Assembly: GCA_028768525.1 (NCBI GenBank)
Contig: CP054837.1
Coordinates: 1,780,001-1,844,000 of the forward strand
Direction: 5' to 3'
DNA: 64,000 nt
Source: Desulfobacter sp.
Lineage (GTDB): Bacteria; Desulfobacterota; Desulfobacteria; Desulfobacterales; Desulfobacteraceae
The translations under genes were made by a program, and so were the position numbers. The stretch's first letter is position 1; the number at the start of each line of letters is the position of its first letter. The notes under the pieces are model-generated. The model did not search any database and was not told the DNA's origin. It saw only the letters and a program-made list of their open reading frames with translations. Shown here one piece after another: positions 45,541 to 54,469 of this stretch.

Positions 45541-46827
45541 TTATTTTTTGGAAGGCCCTCTCCCGACAATGCTTTCAATATAATGGGGAATAGAATCAAA
45601 TACAGGCTGATCAGTCCTGGAAACAATGGATGGACTCAAAAGCAAGAGCATGACCAGTCTGAAAAAATGAATCACCGCTTTGAGGAAGCAGATATGTTTT
45701 GCCCTTCCGGCAAACCTGAAAAACATTGATTCAATAAAACTCAGATGCCTTTTGGACCTTGCCTGCATTTCATCCAGGGTTCTGGCCGCATTGTCACCAA
45801 TCCGTTTGTGCAGCGCTTTAGACTCCAGCAATGCCCATAGGGCATCGGTAACCTCTTGGGCGTCAAGCTCCACACAATAGGCATTTTCTCTATGGATGAT
45901 CACATCCCGGTAGTTTTCAAGGTTGGCCATAATCATCGGGGTATTGCATGCGGAGGCTTCGAAAAAAGACCGGGGCATCCCATCAGACGAGGGTATAGAT
46001 ACGGCCACATCGGCACACCCGTATAAAGCTGGAATATCCTCGTCCGCCAGTTCAGGAAGTATGACCACTTTGTCTTCGATTCCAAGGTCTGTTATGAGAT
46101 TCTCAATCTGTTTTTTATACCGGGGATCGACATAAACGGTGGACAACAGCAGCGACGCTTCAATCCTCCGGCATATTCCCGCGAAGCCTCTGACAATGAT
46201 ATCGATATTGTAAATCGGAAACATTCCCCTGGGGCTTAGGACAATTTTGGCATCTTCCTTTATCCTGTATCGTTTTCTGAACGTATCCTCCCTGCGGCGG
46301 CCTGGCAAAAAACGGGAATTAACCCCCCAGGTGAATGTCGTTATTCCCCCTTTTCTCCCCATTTTCCCAACGGCGTTCTTCAGATAATCAGATTCAGCCA
46401 AAACCCAGTCCGCCCGATTGAGGAGGCTGGCCGTGAGGCGGCGTTCAAGCCGAGAGGGGCCGGTCTGTTCAAAGAGCACATCCCCGCCCATCACGCTGAC
46501 CACCAGAGGTCTGCTGCAGGTGGCGGCCATCCAGTTCCAGAGACCGGCTGCGTAGTGCACCATGATGATATCCGGATCAAACCGTTTCACCAGGGAATAA
46601 AACCCAACCATCCGTGACAGGGCAATGGTCCGGTACATCCCGCCCAACGGCAGGCCTTTTATGATCAGGCTATCTACGCCGGGGATGGTGTAGTCCGGGG
46701 TATTGGTGACCAATGCCACCTGATGCCCGAGCCGGGCAAAGCATTGCACCCTGTCATAAAGATGAGGCGCAATCACCGGACCGATCACCAGTATTCTCAT
46801 CTTTTTTGACATTATGGGTTCAATCAT
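45541..46827 (-). CDS. Family 4-like glycosyltransferase
   Basis: A 428-residue GT-B transferase with MRILVIGPVIAPHLYDRV at the start, VSVMGGDVLFE for the acceptor side, and SSDGMPRSFFEASACNTPMI as the GT4 donor-binding E(x7)E-like block. The C-terminus (about 380-428) is basic and partly hydrophobic, so it may lie on the inner membrane. It overlaps the next gene by ATGA. Confidence 0.88.
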   Translation of the reverse strand: MIEPIMSKKMRILVIGPVIAPHLYDRVQCFARLGHQVALVTNTPDYTIPGVDSLIIKGLPLGGMYRTIALSRMVGFYSLVKRFDPDIIMVHYAAGLWNWMAATCSRPLVVSVMGGDVLFEQTGPSRLERRLTASLLNRADWVLAESDYLKNAVGKMGRKGGITTFTWGVNSRFLPGRRREDTFRKRYRIKEDAKIVLSPRGMFPIYNIDIIVRGFAGICRRIEASLLLSTVYVDPRYKKQIENLITDLGIEDKVVILPELADEDIPALYGCADVAVSIPSSDGMPRSFFEASACNTPMIMANLENYRDVIIHRENAYCVELDAQEVTDALWALLESKALHKRIGDNAARTLDEMQARSKRHLSFIESMFFRFAGRAKHICFLKAVIHFFRLVMLLLLSPSIVSRTDQPVFDSIPHYIESIVGRGPSKK

Positions 46828-47717
46828 CTCGATCCGGTCCCCATGAGCTCAAAAATCATGGCCTCATAATTTTTGACCTTAGCTTTCCATGTCCATCCGT
46901 CTATAATCGACTTCCGGGCATTGGCCCCAAGCCTTTTGATATCGGCATTAAGAATTGATTCGATGCCATCCCTGATCCCCGTTATGCTCCGATCAATAAA
47001 ATATCCGTTCTTTCCCGGAGATATCACTTCAGGCATATTCCCCACCCGGGTGGTCAACACCGGCAGGCCGCACGACAGCGCCTCCAACGCCGTATTCGGA
47101 GTTCCCTCGGTTTCTGATGCACAGATGTAAAACCCGGCCCTGTGATAATAGCGGTCCCTGATAAGATCGTGGGATATGATTTTTGATGTGTCCCCGTCCC
47201 GGGCGTCCACATTTTTAAAAATCAAGGAAACACCGGCCTGGATGCAGGCAGCCCTGATCAAGTCAAGCCCCTTATTGCCGACGGAGCAGGCATTGCCTAT
47301 CCAACAGGCGGTTGTACTTTTTTCAACCTTGTCGCCGGGGTAAAAAAATGTTTCATCCACCCCGTTTTCACAGCAATAAAACCGCCCCTTCCCCTTGGCC
47401 TTGTTAAAGGCAGTAAGGTTGTTCACAAGGCCCGCCAGGCAGCCGTGGGCTTCAACGGCCACGAGGAGTTCGTCAAGGTATTCGGTGATGGTGGTGCTGG
47501 TCCCAAGGACAACTTTAGAACGATAAGGGGCCGGAACAAAATGGATCAGGGAGCACTCAAACAAAATAATCAGGTCATAGGGGGCATAATCGACCCTGTC
47601 CTTATAACCGGCGACATCCACCCGGATATCTTCATGGATGAATCTCTGAATATTTCTTGCACGGTACCACCAGGCCCAGCCTTTTACGTCGTATAAAATA
47701 ATAACGCTGATCTTCAA
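46824..47717 (-). CDS. Family 4-like glycosyltransferase
   Basis: A 297-residue transferase with the GT-B C-terminal block CASETEGTPNTALEALSCGLPVL and VGNMPEVI, which binds nucleotide sugar. The N-terminal half is shorter than normal (starts KISVIILYDVKGWAWW), so the acceptor domain may be reduced. It is coupled to the gene downstream by ATGA; 86 bases without a gene separate it from the TylF-like gene. Confidence 0.88.
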   Translation of the reverse strand: MKISVIILYDVKGWAWWYRARNIQRFIHEDIRVDVAGYKDRVDYAPYDLIILFECSLIHFVPAPYRSKVVLGTSTTITEYLDELLVAVEAHGCLAGLVNNLTAFNKAKGKGRFYCCENGVDETFFYPGDKVEKSTTACWIGNACSVGNKGLDLIRAACIQAGVSLIFKNVDARDGDTSKIISHDLIRDRYYHRAGFYICASETEGTPNTALEALSCGLPVLTTRVGNMPEVISPGKNGYFIDRSITGIRDGIESILNADIKRLGANARKSIIDGWTWKAKVKNYEAMIFELMGTGSR

Positions 47718-47803
47718 AGTCTTACGGTTCCTGCCATTGGATGAGCCAATGCAATGCTAAAGCGTTTTATCAGTCCAGGGCGGTGTCCAAAACGGGAACA
47801 CCT

Positions 47804-48529
47804 TTACCCCATGGTTTGTTTGATCATATACCCGCTGGGGCAGTACGCCCACGGGAAACGGCGGATTTCACAATTCATTCCGTTAAAGAACTCCAGAACC
47901 GCCCGGGTCTCACCGGGGAATTCATTGTAGCCGAATTCATCGAACACGATAATCCCTCCGGGCACCACCTTTTTATAGAGTTGCTCCAATGTATCCAGGG
48001 TCGGCTGGTACAAATCAAGATCCAGGTAAAGCATGGCCACGACAAGTCCCGGATGGGACTGGACAAATTCGGGGATGGTTTCGCACACATCACCCTGGAT
48101 AATATGGATCCGGTCCCCTTCAGGCGACTGGGAGCGGAAGATATCCAGATCCCGGAAAAACTGATCTTTATTAAAAGTGGCAACGCCTCCTTTTTTCATG
48201 TCGCGCCACTGGCCTTGTGATTGATCCTTTTCAGAAATTTCCGGAAACCCGGCAAAGGTATCAAAACCGTAAAGATGGCGATCCGATACAACCGGTGCAG
48301 TTCTTCCCTTTGGCCCGAAGATTTCCATTAATCGGGCGAGGAAAAAAAATGTCGCCCCATTCCGCACCCCCAATTCAAGGACAGATCCCGGCAGATCGAT
48401 TGTTTTCCGGTACAATTCCGTTATTGCTATCTGGCGGGCAACAAAGTCGGTCCTCAAATGCATGGCATACTTCTGCATTTCAAAGAAAAAATCCCTTTTT
48501 TCATTATTTTTTTCATCCAAGATGATCAT
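47804..48529 (-). CDS. TylF/MycF-like SAM methyltransferase
   Basis: A 241-residue methyltransferase. VLELGVRNGATFFFLARL is the SAM loop, LYGFDTFAGFPE the signature of the TylF family, and YLDLDLYQPTLDTLEQLY followed by GGIIVFDEFGY the metal-binding end. TylF enzymes O-methylate deoxysugars, so a sugar O-methylation is likely. It is coupled by ATGA to the radical SAM gene. Confidence 0.88.
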   Translation of the reverse strand: MIILDEKNNEKRDFFFEMQKYAMHLRTDFVARQIAITELYRKTIDLPGSVLELGVRNGATFFFLARLMEIFGPKGRTAPVVSDRHLYGFDTFAGFPEISEKDQSQGQWRDMKKGGVATFNKDQFFRDLDIFRSQSPEGDRIHIIQGDVCETIPEFVQSHPGLVVAMLYLDLDLYQPTLDTLEQLYKKVVPGGIIVFDEFGYNEFPGETRAVLEFFNGMNCEIRRFPWAYCPSGYMIKQTMG

Positions 48530-49569
48530 TTGACCTCCCGCCTTTCCTTATTTTTTTTAAATGCATCCAGGGCGATGGGCAGCCTGGGCGCATTTGAGAT
48601 GACACTATGCCAATCTTCGAAATAAATACGGTCCTCCGCAGCCGGACAGACAGCCAAGCCTGAAAAAGGATAATGGTCCAGCATCCTTTGGTGAATTTCC
48701 TCCAGGGGCTCCGCCATAACATTCCCATAGCTAAGGTGGATGAATGGACAGGGAAGAACATCTCCGTAAGGTGTGATGTAGATTTTGCGTTTTGCAGCCG
48801 GACACCCTCCGGCATCATGGTCCGTACGGACATGGGGATATATTGCCGTCAATTCCTCAAGATATTTCCTGTCCTCAGGGGTAAAGAGGTATTGGGGGCG
48901 ATGCTGCCACCGTCCGGACACCGTGGCAATATTTGCCAACAGGATAATGTTCATCCGCCGGGTATACCGAATCACCTTTAAAGTGGCGGGAGTTCTTAAA
49001 TTATCGTGGGTCAGCACCATGGAGGCCGACACCTGGACCCCTCCTTCCCGGATCCGGTTTAAATTGGACAAGACCCGCCTGTGCCAGGTATGCGGCACCC
49101 CCCGAAATCGGGCGTATTCTTTTGGATCCATCGTATCCAGGCTGATTGAGATGGCATTGATGCCCCATGCTTTCAATTTGCCGATCATGTTTTGGTTCAG
49201 CAGAGAGCCATTGGTTTGAAGCTTAATATGCCGCCGGTCCGGATCAAGGTAGGAAATCACCTTTTTTAAGTCTGCATTCAGCAACGGTTCACCGCCGGTC
49301 AAATTGATCCGGATCACATTCATCCGGTCAAATGCTCTGGATAACGAACGGTAATCCGCCACCCCCATCAAAGGACGCCCGGGATGCGTTAATGTGGCTG
49401 CCGAACAATGGACACAATTCATGTTGCAACGTGTCCCCACTGAAACATCAACGGTTAGGGCGGATTGAGTTCTGAATATGCGGTTAGACAATACACGGGC
49501 CCCCAGTCTAAGTTTAAATGGCTTCCCGTAATACTCTATCTCGTTTAAGAGCCGATTTAGTTTTTTCAT
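48526..49569 (-). CDS. Radical SAM/SPASM protein
   Basis: A 347-residue enzyme with the cluster site Cys48, Cys52, Cys55 (CNMNCVHC), LTGGEPLLN, and a C-terminal SPASM-like region with CPAAK, YITPYGDVLPCPF and CPAAE. ATG at 49569 is chosen because AGAGGAAG lies ten bases before it inside the end of the methyltransferase gene; the frame is open up to 49635. It may carry out a radical modification on a sugar, lipid or peptide. Its neighbours are two methyltransferases. Confidence 0.85.
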   Translation of the reverse strand: MKKLNRLLNEIEYYGKPFKLRLGARVLSNRIFRTQSALTVDVSVGTRCNMNCVHCSAATLTHPGRPLMGVADYRSLSRAFDRMNVIRINLTGGEPLLNADLKKVISYLDPDRRHIKLQTNGSLLNQNMIGKLKAWGINAISISLDTMDPKEYARFRGVPHTWHRRVLSNLNRIREGGVQVSASMVLTHDNLRTPATLKVIRYTRRMNIILLANIATVSGRWQHRPQYLFTPEDRKYLEELTAIYPHVRTDHDAGGCPAAKRKIYITPYGDVLPCPFIHLSYGNVMAEPLEEIHQRMLDHYPFSGLAVCPAAEDRIYFEDWHSVISNAPRLPIALDAFKKNKERREVK

Positions 49570-49585
49570 TGGATCAGGCTTCCTC

Positions 49586-50971
49586 TCAAATGGACCGGCA
49601 AAGCCAGGTTCCCGGGCGCGAAAATCCGGAATCATCCTTTAAACAAGATTCCCGGCGTTTTACGGCCATGGCCAGAAGACGGCCCACGGGTCTTTTAAAA
49701 ATGGAAATATCTGTCCGGTCAAACCCCGCATCAGCCAGCCATCGCCCCAGGGTCTCCACCGTGGGGGAAAACCAGTTCCACCCTTTTTCAAGGGTGCCGC
49801 CATATTCACAAAAAGCCCCTTCAATACCAGAAGATTTGGTTTCAATGATGAGACGGCCTCCGGGTTTTAAGTAGGCAAAACATATGCGCAGGGCAAGCAG
49901 GGGATCGGTGACATGGTAGATAACCCCGCTCAGGTAAACAATATCAAAGGTGCCCTGCCAGTTTTCATTATCAGAATAAAGGCTCTGGCGGCTCAGGTCT
50001 ATAGAGGCTTGAACCACCTCAAAAAGCCGGCTTGCCGCCCGGGCGGACACAGGGTGTTCTTCCAGTGCCGTGACCGTTGCGCCCAGGCCGGCTAGCCCCA
50101 AGGCATCCCCGCCTGTCCAGCAGCCCACGTCAAGCACCGTCAATCCCTCTAAAGACTTGGGCAGGAATTGCTGTTGAAGACATTCTGCCAGAACTTCCAA
50201 ATGCCTGTCATCCATGGCCCCCTGCCTGGAATATCCATGGCCGAAATCCTGGTTGTGTCCCCAGCAGAAAAACTGAACAAAACCGTTGCCATATGCATTA
50301 TGCCAATAATCTGAGGGGGAAAACTGATCCGGGAACTCATTGTTTATCGTTTCATATGCCTTTTTTGCGGTTTCGGCATCGGGCAGCAGAAACCGGTTCA
50401 CCGCATCCCTGACCAGCCTGAGGCAGTCATCAAGACCTCCGGCATCCATTGTGGGGATAAAATTATGACCCAATTGCCTGTTGCCGGCTTTGGGAATGGT
50501 GTCGAATTCCTGGGGAGCCGCCCGGTCATGACAGAAATCAAGGATGGCAGCCCCCTGTCCCGGCCTTGCATGGGGGGAAGGATCCAGCACGATCCTTTGC
50601 AACCGGTATCCAGGACAGCTTAAAAGCACATCCAAAAGCCCCTGGTACACCGCCGGGAGATCGGCGTGGTCAATGACGATCACAGCTTGGTCGGCCAAAA
50701 TATATTGAAGGCTTGCCAGCAGGCTGAAGATGCTGCCCCTGTCCTTTTTTTCCGAGCTTAAAAACAATGCAATGTCACGGATATTGCCCCCACGCCCCTG
50801 ACCGCCTAAGGCTTCCGCCGCTTTTATGGGATGGATAAACATATCATCCGGCAGCGCCAGTTCCCTTACCTTTTTCAATTGCCAGATGTCTTTTACCAGT
50901 TGTGAGGCGCTATCCTGGGCCCTGCCCATACAGATACCGGATATTTTTTCAATTTCCTCCATGACTTCCAT
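49586..50971 (-). CDS. Tandem methyltransferase-like protein
   Basis: A 461-residue protein. Residues 60-220 resemble the C-terminal half of a class I methyltransferase (RGSIFSLLASLQYILADQ, VIVIDHADLP, CHDRAAPQE), lacking a SAM loop. From about residue 255 it is a full methyltransferase: LTVLDVGCWTGGDALGLAG, VYLSGVIYHVTDP, LKPGGRLIIETKSSG. The first part is probably a worn domain kept for structure or substrate binding. It lies 16 bases before the radical SAM gene. Confidence 0.78.
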   Translation of the reverse strand: MEVMEEIEKISGICMGRAQDSASQLVKDIWQLKKVRELALPDDMFIHPIKAAEALGGQGRGGNIRDIALFLSSEKKDRGSIFSLLASLQYILADQAVIVIDHADLPAVYQGLLDVLLSCPGYRLQRIVLDPSPHARPGQGAAILDFCHDRAAPQEFDTIPKAGNRQLGHNFIPTMDAGGLDDCLRLVRDAVNRFLLPDAETAKKAYETINNEFPDQFSPSDYWHNAYGNGFVQFFCWGHNQDFGHGYSRQGAMDDRHLEVLAECLQQQFLPKSLEGLTVLDVGCWTGGDALGLAGLGATVTALEEHPVSARAASRLFEVVQASIDLSRQSLYSDNENWQGTFDIVYLSGVIYHVTDPLLALRICFAYLKPGGRLIIETKSSGIEGAFCEYGGTLEKGWNWFSPTVETLGRWLADAGFDRTDISIFKRPVGRLLAMAVKRRESCLKDDSGFSRPGTWLCRSI

Positions 50972-50980
50972 TCCCTCTTT

Positions 50981-51556
50981 TTACTTTACCGCCTCAATGT
51001 TGAGGCTCATATGGAGTCCGTTCTCCTTATCCAGGTGTGGCAGGTATGCCTGGGAATAATCATCAATATCCCGATGCTCCGTGGCCCGCCAGTCCCACGG
51101 CCTGACTTTTGAGAACCCCGCCCGCTTGAGCACCAAGGTCAGATAGGCTTCATCAAACATGTTTTTATGGAAATCATATTGATCCCGCTGGCCGCCGCAT
51201 ATCAGCCCATGGAGCCCGGTGTCGCCGTCTCCCAGACCATGCTTCAGATAATAGGTAACAATGGCCCTGAAATCAGGAACTGCGATCCGTAAAATGCCAT
51301 CGGGTGCAAGCACGCGCCGCCATTCAACCAGGACATCCAAGAACTCCCTGCGGGAAAAATGCTCCAGTACATGGGACGCATATATCAGGGATACGGATGC
51401 ATCGTTAAAAGGCAGGGTTTCAATACGATGTTGGACATCCAATGATTCCTGGGGACAGATATCGATATTCACAAATCCGGGAATAAACCGTTTCCCGCAC
51501 CCCAGGTGGAGTTTCAACGTCTTTTGGGCAGCATAGTGATCATTCATATAGCGCAC
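50981..51556 (-). CDS. SAM-dependent methyltransferase-like protein
   Basis: A 191-residue protein with KLHLGCGKRFIPGFVNIDI as the SAM loop, YASHVLEHFSRREFL and LAPDGILRIAVPDFR. This small type is common in O-antigen loci. GTG at 51556 is the start, preceded by a nearly complete anti-16S ribosome site. It is nine bases from the tandem methyltransferase gene. Confidence 0.85.
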   Translation of the reverse strand: MRYMNDHYAAQKTLKLHLGCGKRFIPGFVNIDICPQESLDVQHRIETLPFNDASVSLIYASHVLEHFSRREFLDVLVEWRRVLAPDGILRIAVPDFRAIVTYYLKHGLGDGDTGLHGLICGGQRDQYDFHKNMFDEAYLTLVLKRAGFSKVRPWDWRATEHRDIDDYSQAYLPHLDKENGLHMSLNIEAVK

Positions 51557-51562
51557 GTTCCA

Positions 51563-51574
51563 ATCACCTCCTTA
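51563..51574 (-). promoter_or_regulatory. Unusually complete ribosome binding site
   Basis: The minus strand reads TAAGGAGGTGAT, matching twelve bases of the complement of the usual 16S rRNA 3' end. It ends seven bases before the GTG start of the 191-residue methyltransferase gene. It supports the GTG and suggests strong initiation despite the non-ATG codon. Confidence 0.75.
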
Positions 51575-51586
51575 TGCAGACCCGCC

Positions 51587-53326
51587 TCAGCGAGCCGCTT
51601 CAAGCATGTCAATGGCATTTGCAAGCAGTTCATCGCAGTCAAGCTCATAGGTCATAAAGGATTGGTCGCACAGCGTTTCATCAACGGCTTCCACCAGGCG
51701 TATAGGGGACGCATCCCAGCGCATTCCCTGGATGAGTGTCCGGCCGTTTTTTTCTTCAACCGAATCCTTTAAAAACTCTTTTGGACCATAAATCAATTTA
51801 GGCATATCGGCGATTAAGGAAAAAATCACCCCGCCGCTGCATGGGCCGATATACAAATCACCATGGGAAAACCATGCAATGGTATCGTTTAAAGGTCGGT
51901 CCAGGGCCCAGAAAACCGGAACGTTACCGGAAATCTTTTCTTCGATCCGCCTGCACATCTCATCATAGGCATCTTTCCCATGCTGGGGACGAATCCCATC
52001 AAAAACCACACCTGCTCCGGGGAAACGCTCAGCCACTCCGTTCACCAGGTAAGCCAGACCGTTACCCTGTCCCACCCAGTTCCGGCTGTAATCGGCTCTA
52101 ATGGTTATCACCATCAGCGGTGAACAGCCCTTGACCGCTTCCATTTCACAATGGCTCCTGTACGGGATCTCCTGGCGGCAATAAGCCACCCAGGCTTCTC
52201 CCACCTCTTTTCGGATGGGTGCACCGGATATGGCCAGCATACTGACGGCATCGCCTTGGATGCTATCCAGAAAAGGCTGTATTCTCAACCGTTTTTCATC
52301 CATGCCAAAGACCTTTGAAACCTGGATGCCGGTATCGGCCAGGCAGGATTGGACAAACCCGATTTTTGGAGAATCAATGACCTGCATCTCTTTAATCAAA
52401 GACGACCCTTCAGCACAGACCCTGGCAGCATTATACTGCCAGAACTCAATGCTGATATTTCCCCTCATTGCCTGGACGATGCACCTGACCTTCCCCGGTT
52501 CACTATTTAAATAGGCGTCCACTTCATCCCGATAGATAAATGCGGCTTCCTTAAAAGCGTTGACCAGGGCGGCAAGGGGATACCAGAAATTTTTTTCCGG
52601 TTTAACCCCGGATAATGAATAGAGGGCCATGATAATTTCCCTGCCGGGAAAATACAGGGCCATGGTTGAATAAAAGGAATGTGAAAGCACGTAAAATTCA
52701 TCACAGCAGTTAAACCGAAAAAACACCGCAGTCTGAATGGGTGTTTCGCCGTGTACCACAAAGGAGTGTCTTGTTTGAAGGGGTTTACCGCAGAATGGGC
52801 AATTGTAATGTGCCTTCCCGGTTTTTAAAATGGCATGGGAAAATGGATCCAGTTTTTCGCCGGAATGGTATTTCTGATCAAGAATAATCCTGGTATCGAT
52901 GCCTGAATGGCGAAACTGATTCTCAATGGTATTGATATTCTGATAATGGAGATAAAAAAAAGTGTAAGGCAGATCAAACCGTAGAACGGACAAGGGGTCC
53001 TCGGGGTCAAGGAGTTCCACCCATTTAATATCAGGAGACACCCGTCTTGCCCGGTCCTTTAACCTCAAGGTCCCATCGTCTCTTCCCATGGCAATAACCG
53101 CATCACACATGGACAGAAATACATCCGGATCACGGACAGGATTCATTCCCTGGTGAAATGTCCTTGAATCCGGCAAATAAACGCCGACCGGGATTATTCC
53201 CTTTAGCCTCCCGGCCAGGTTTGAACTGAACCGCCCAAAATCCGAGGGGCAAACGCCCACACGACAATCCTTAAGCATTTCTGCCAGGCGGGCCACCTTT
53301 TCCTCAATTAAATTTAATAACCTCAT
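51587..53326 (-). CDS. Hypothetical protein, possibly glycosyltransferase-like
   Basis: A 579-residue soluble protein, family not recognised. Features that can be seen are a CPFCGKPL zinc-like knuckle near residue 175 with a CC about 35 residues later, a central region with long aromatic segments, and a C-terminal third with GQGNGLAYLVNG then DLYIGPCSGGVIFSLIADMPKLIYGPK, which resembles the donor-binding turn of heptosyltransferase-like GT-B proteins. By position it could transfer a sugar. The evidence for this is only one motif, so I keep the name open. Confidence 0.5.
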   Translation of the reverse strand: MRLLNLIEEKVARLAEMLKDCRVGVCPSDFGRFSSNLAGRLKGIIPVGVYLPDSRTFHQGMNPVRDPDVFLSMCDAVIAMGRDDGTLRLKDRARRVSPDIKWVELLDPEDPLSVLRFDLPYTFFYLHYQNINTIENQFRHSGIDTRIILDQKYHSGEKLDPFSHAILKTGKAHYNCPFCGKPLQTRHSFVVHGETPIQTAVFFRFNCCDEFYVLSHSFYSTMALYFPGREIIMALYSLSGVKPEKNFWYPLAALVNAFKEAAFIYRDEVDAYLNSEPGKVRCIVQAMRGNISIEFWQYNAARVCAEGSSLIKEMQVIDSPKIGFVQSCLADTGIQVSKVFGMDEKRLRIQPFLDSIQGDAVSMLAISGAPIRKEVGEAWVAYCRQEIPYRSHCEMEAVKGCSPLMVITIRADYSRNWVGQGNGLAYLVNGVAERFPGAGVVFDGIRPQHGKDAYDEMCRRIEEKISGNVPVFWALDRPLNDTIAWFSHGDLYIGPCSGGVIFSLIADMPKLIYGPKEFLKDSVEEKNGRTLIQGMRWDASPIRLVEAVDETLCDQSFMTYELDCDELLANAIDMLEAAR

Positions 53327-53364
53327 ATGCCACCATCATTAATCTTGATCGATCCGTTCCATTA

Positions 53365-54417
53365 TCACCCTGCCTTGTCCAAGAGATCAAAGGGGAGAGA
53401 ATAATACCATGGAAAATATCTCATGAGTTCCCCCTTATCCAGTGACAGAATCCTTTTGTCATATACTTTAATGAAATAAGGGTAGCCTTTCTCCTGGGCA
53501 CCAAAAGAGGCCTTGAACCTGTAAAGGCCTCTTTGGGAGTTCCAGGTCCCCCCGAAGTTCCACCGGCGGATGCCATGGGCCACGGCCCGGGCCATGGCGT
53601 GATGTATTAACAGGGGCAGGCCGAACAGGTTGGCCCGATCCGGTTCATATACCGGTACAAGATACTCTGCGGTATGTCCCCACAATGCATACAGCAGCCC
53701 GGCAAAGGGGATTCCCTGAAATTCGGCGACATCAATTCTGAATGGGCCTTTGGGAAACAGCTTATCAATGATGCCGTGAAAAAAAGCCCTGGGTTTTGCG
53801 ATTCCATTTTTGGCGGCCATGCCCCTATTGTGGACATCCACAAACCAGTCCAGGTCATCCATACGAAACGGCCTGACGGTACTTCCTTTAGCAATGGCAC
53901 TCCTTATATTTTGCCGTTTGGCGGGATGAAACAGGGATAAGAGTTCCGATTTGCTTTCAGGCAATTTGAGCACCTGGGCCATGCGTTTTTCTTCAAAATC
54001 AGGGCGCCATAACTTTTTATGGAGGGAGACATCCGGATCAAAGGGGCCGGGATTGACCATGGCGGTTGCCGCCCCCAGATCATGGGCCAGGCCGTCCAAT
54101 GCGTTGAACAATCCGGGGCCCACCTTGTCAATCTGGCCCGGCTGGCAGAGGATCCCGCCGATACTGCCGAAAAAAGGCAGGGAATTGATCACCCGGCCCG
54201 CCCCCCTGTCCCTGGAAATAAACACAGGAAGCGCACCACACAACCGTTTCCGATGATGGGCGGATATAACCTGGCATGTGTCCCCGATAATACTTTCCAT
54301 AATGCGGATCCAGGGACGGGAGTGGTACAGCAGCCTATGGTGTATGCCGTTTATGAAATCTTCATATCCGGGCACATCCCTTAAAGGGGTAATTTGAATC
54401 TTATACGGCTCTGCCAT
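53365..54417 (-). CDS. FemAB/GNAT-like acyl- or aminoacyltransferase
   Basis: A 350-residue protein with the FemAB/double-GNAT pattern: SRPWIRIMESIIGD and ISAHHRKRLCGALPVF in the first domain, HPAKRQNIRSAIAKG in the middle, and GLPLLIHHAMARAVAHGIRRWNFGG near the end, as in transferases that add an amino acid or acyl group to a cell-envelope glycan. A GNAT fold is also what PseH has, but this protein is about twice the size. Which acyl group it transfers is unknown. Confidence 0.75.
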   Translation of the reverse strand: MAEPYKIQITPLRDVPGYEDFINGIHHRLLYHSRPWIRIMESIIGDTCQVISAHHRKRLCGALPVFISRDRGAGRVINSLPFFGSIGGILCQPGQIDKVGPGLFNALDGLAHDLGAATAMVNPGPFDPDVSLHKKLWRPDFEEKRMAQVLKLPESKSELLSLFHPAKRQNIRSAIAKGSTVRPFRMDDLDWFVDVHNRGMAAKNGIAKPRAFFHGIIDKLFPKGPFRIDVAEFQGIPFAGLLYALWGHTAEYLVPVYEPDRANLFGLPLLIHHAMARAVAHGIRRWNFGGTWNSQRGLYRFKASFGAQEKGYPYFIKVYDKRILSLDKGELMRYFPWYYSLPFDLLDKAG

Positions 54418-54469
54418 CCTTATACTATTTTCCAGGCCAGTGCGTGACTGTCAATCTTTCGCCCGGCCA

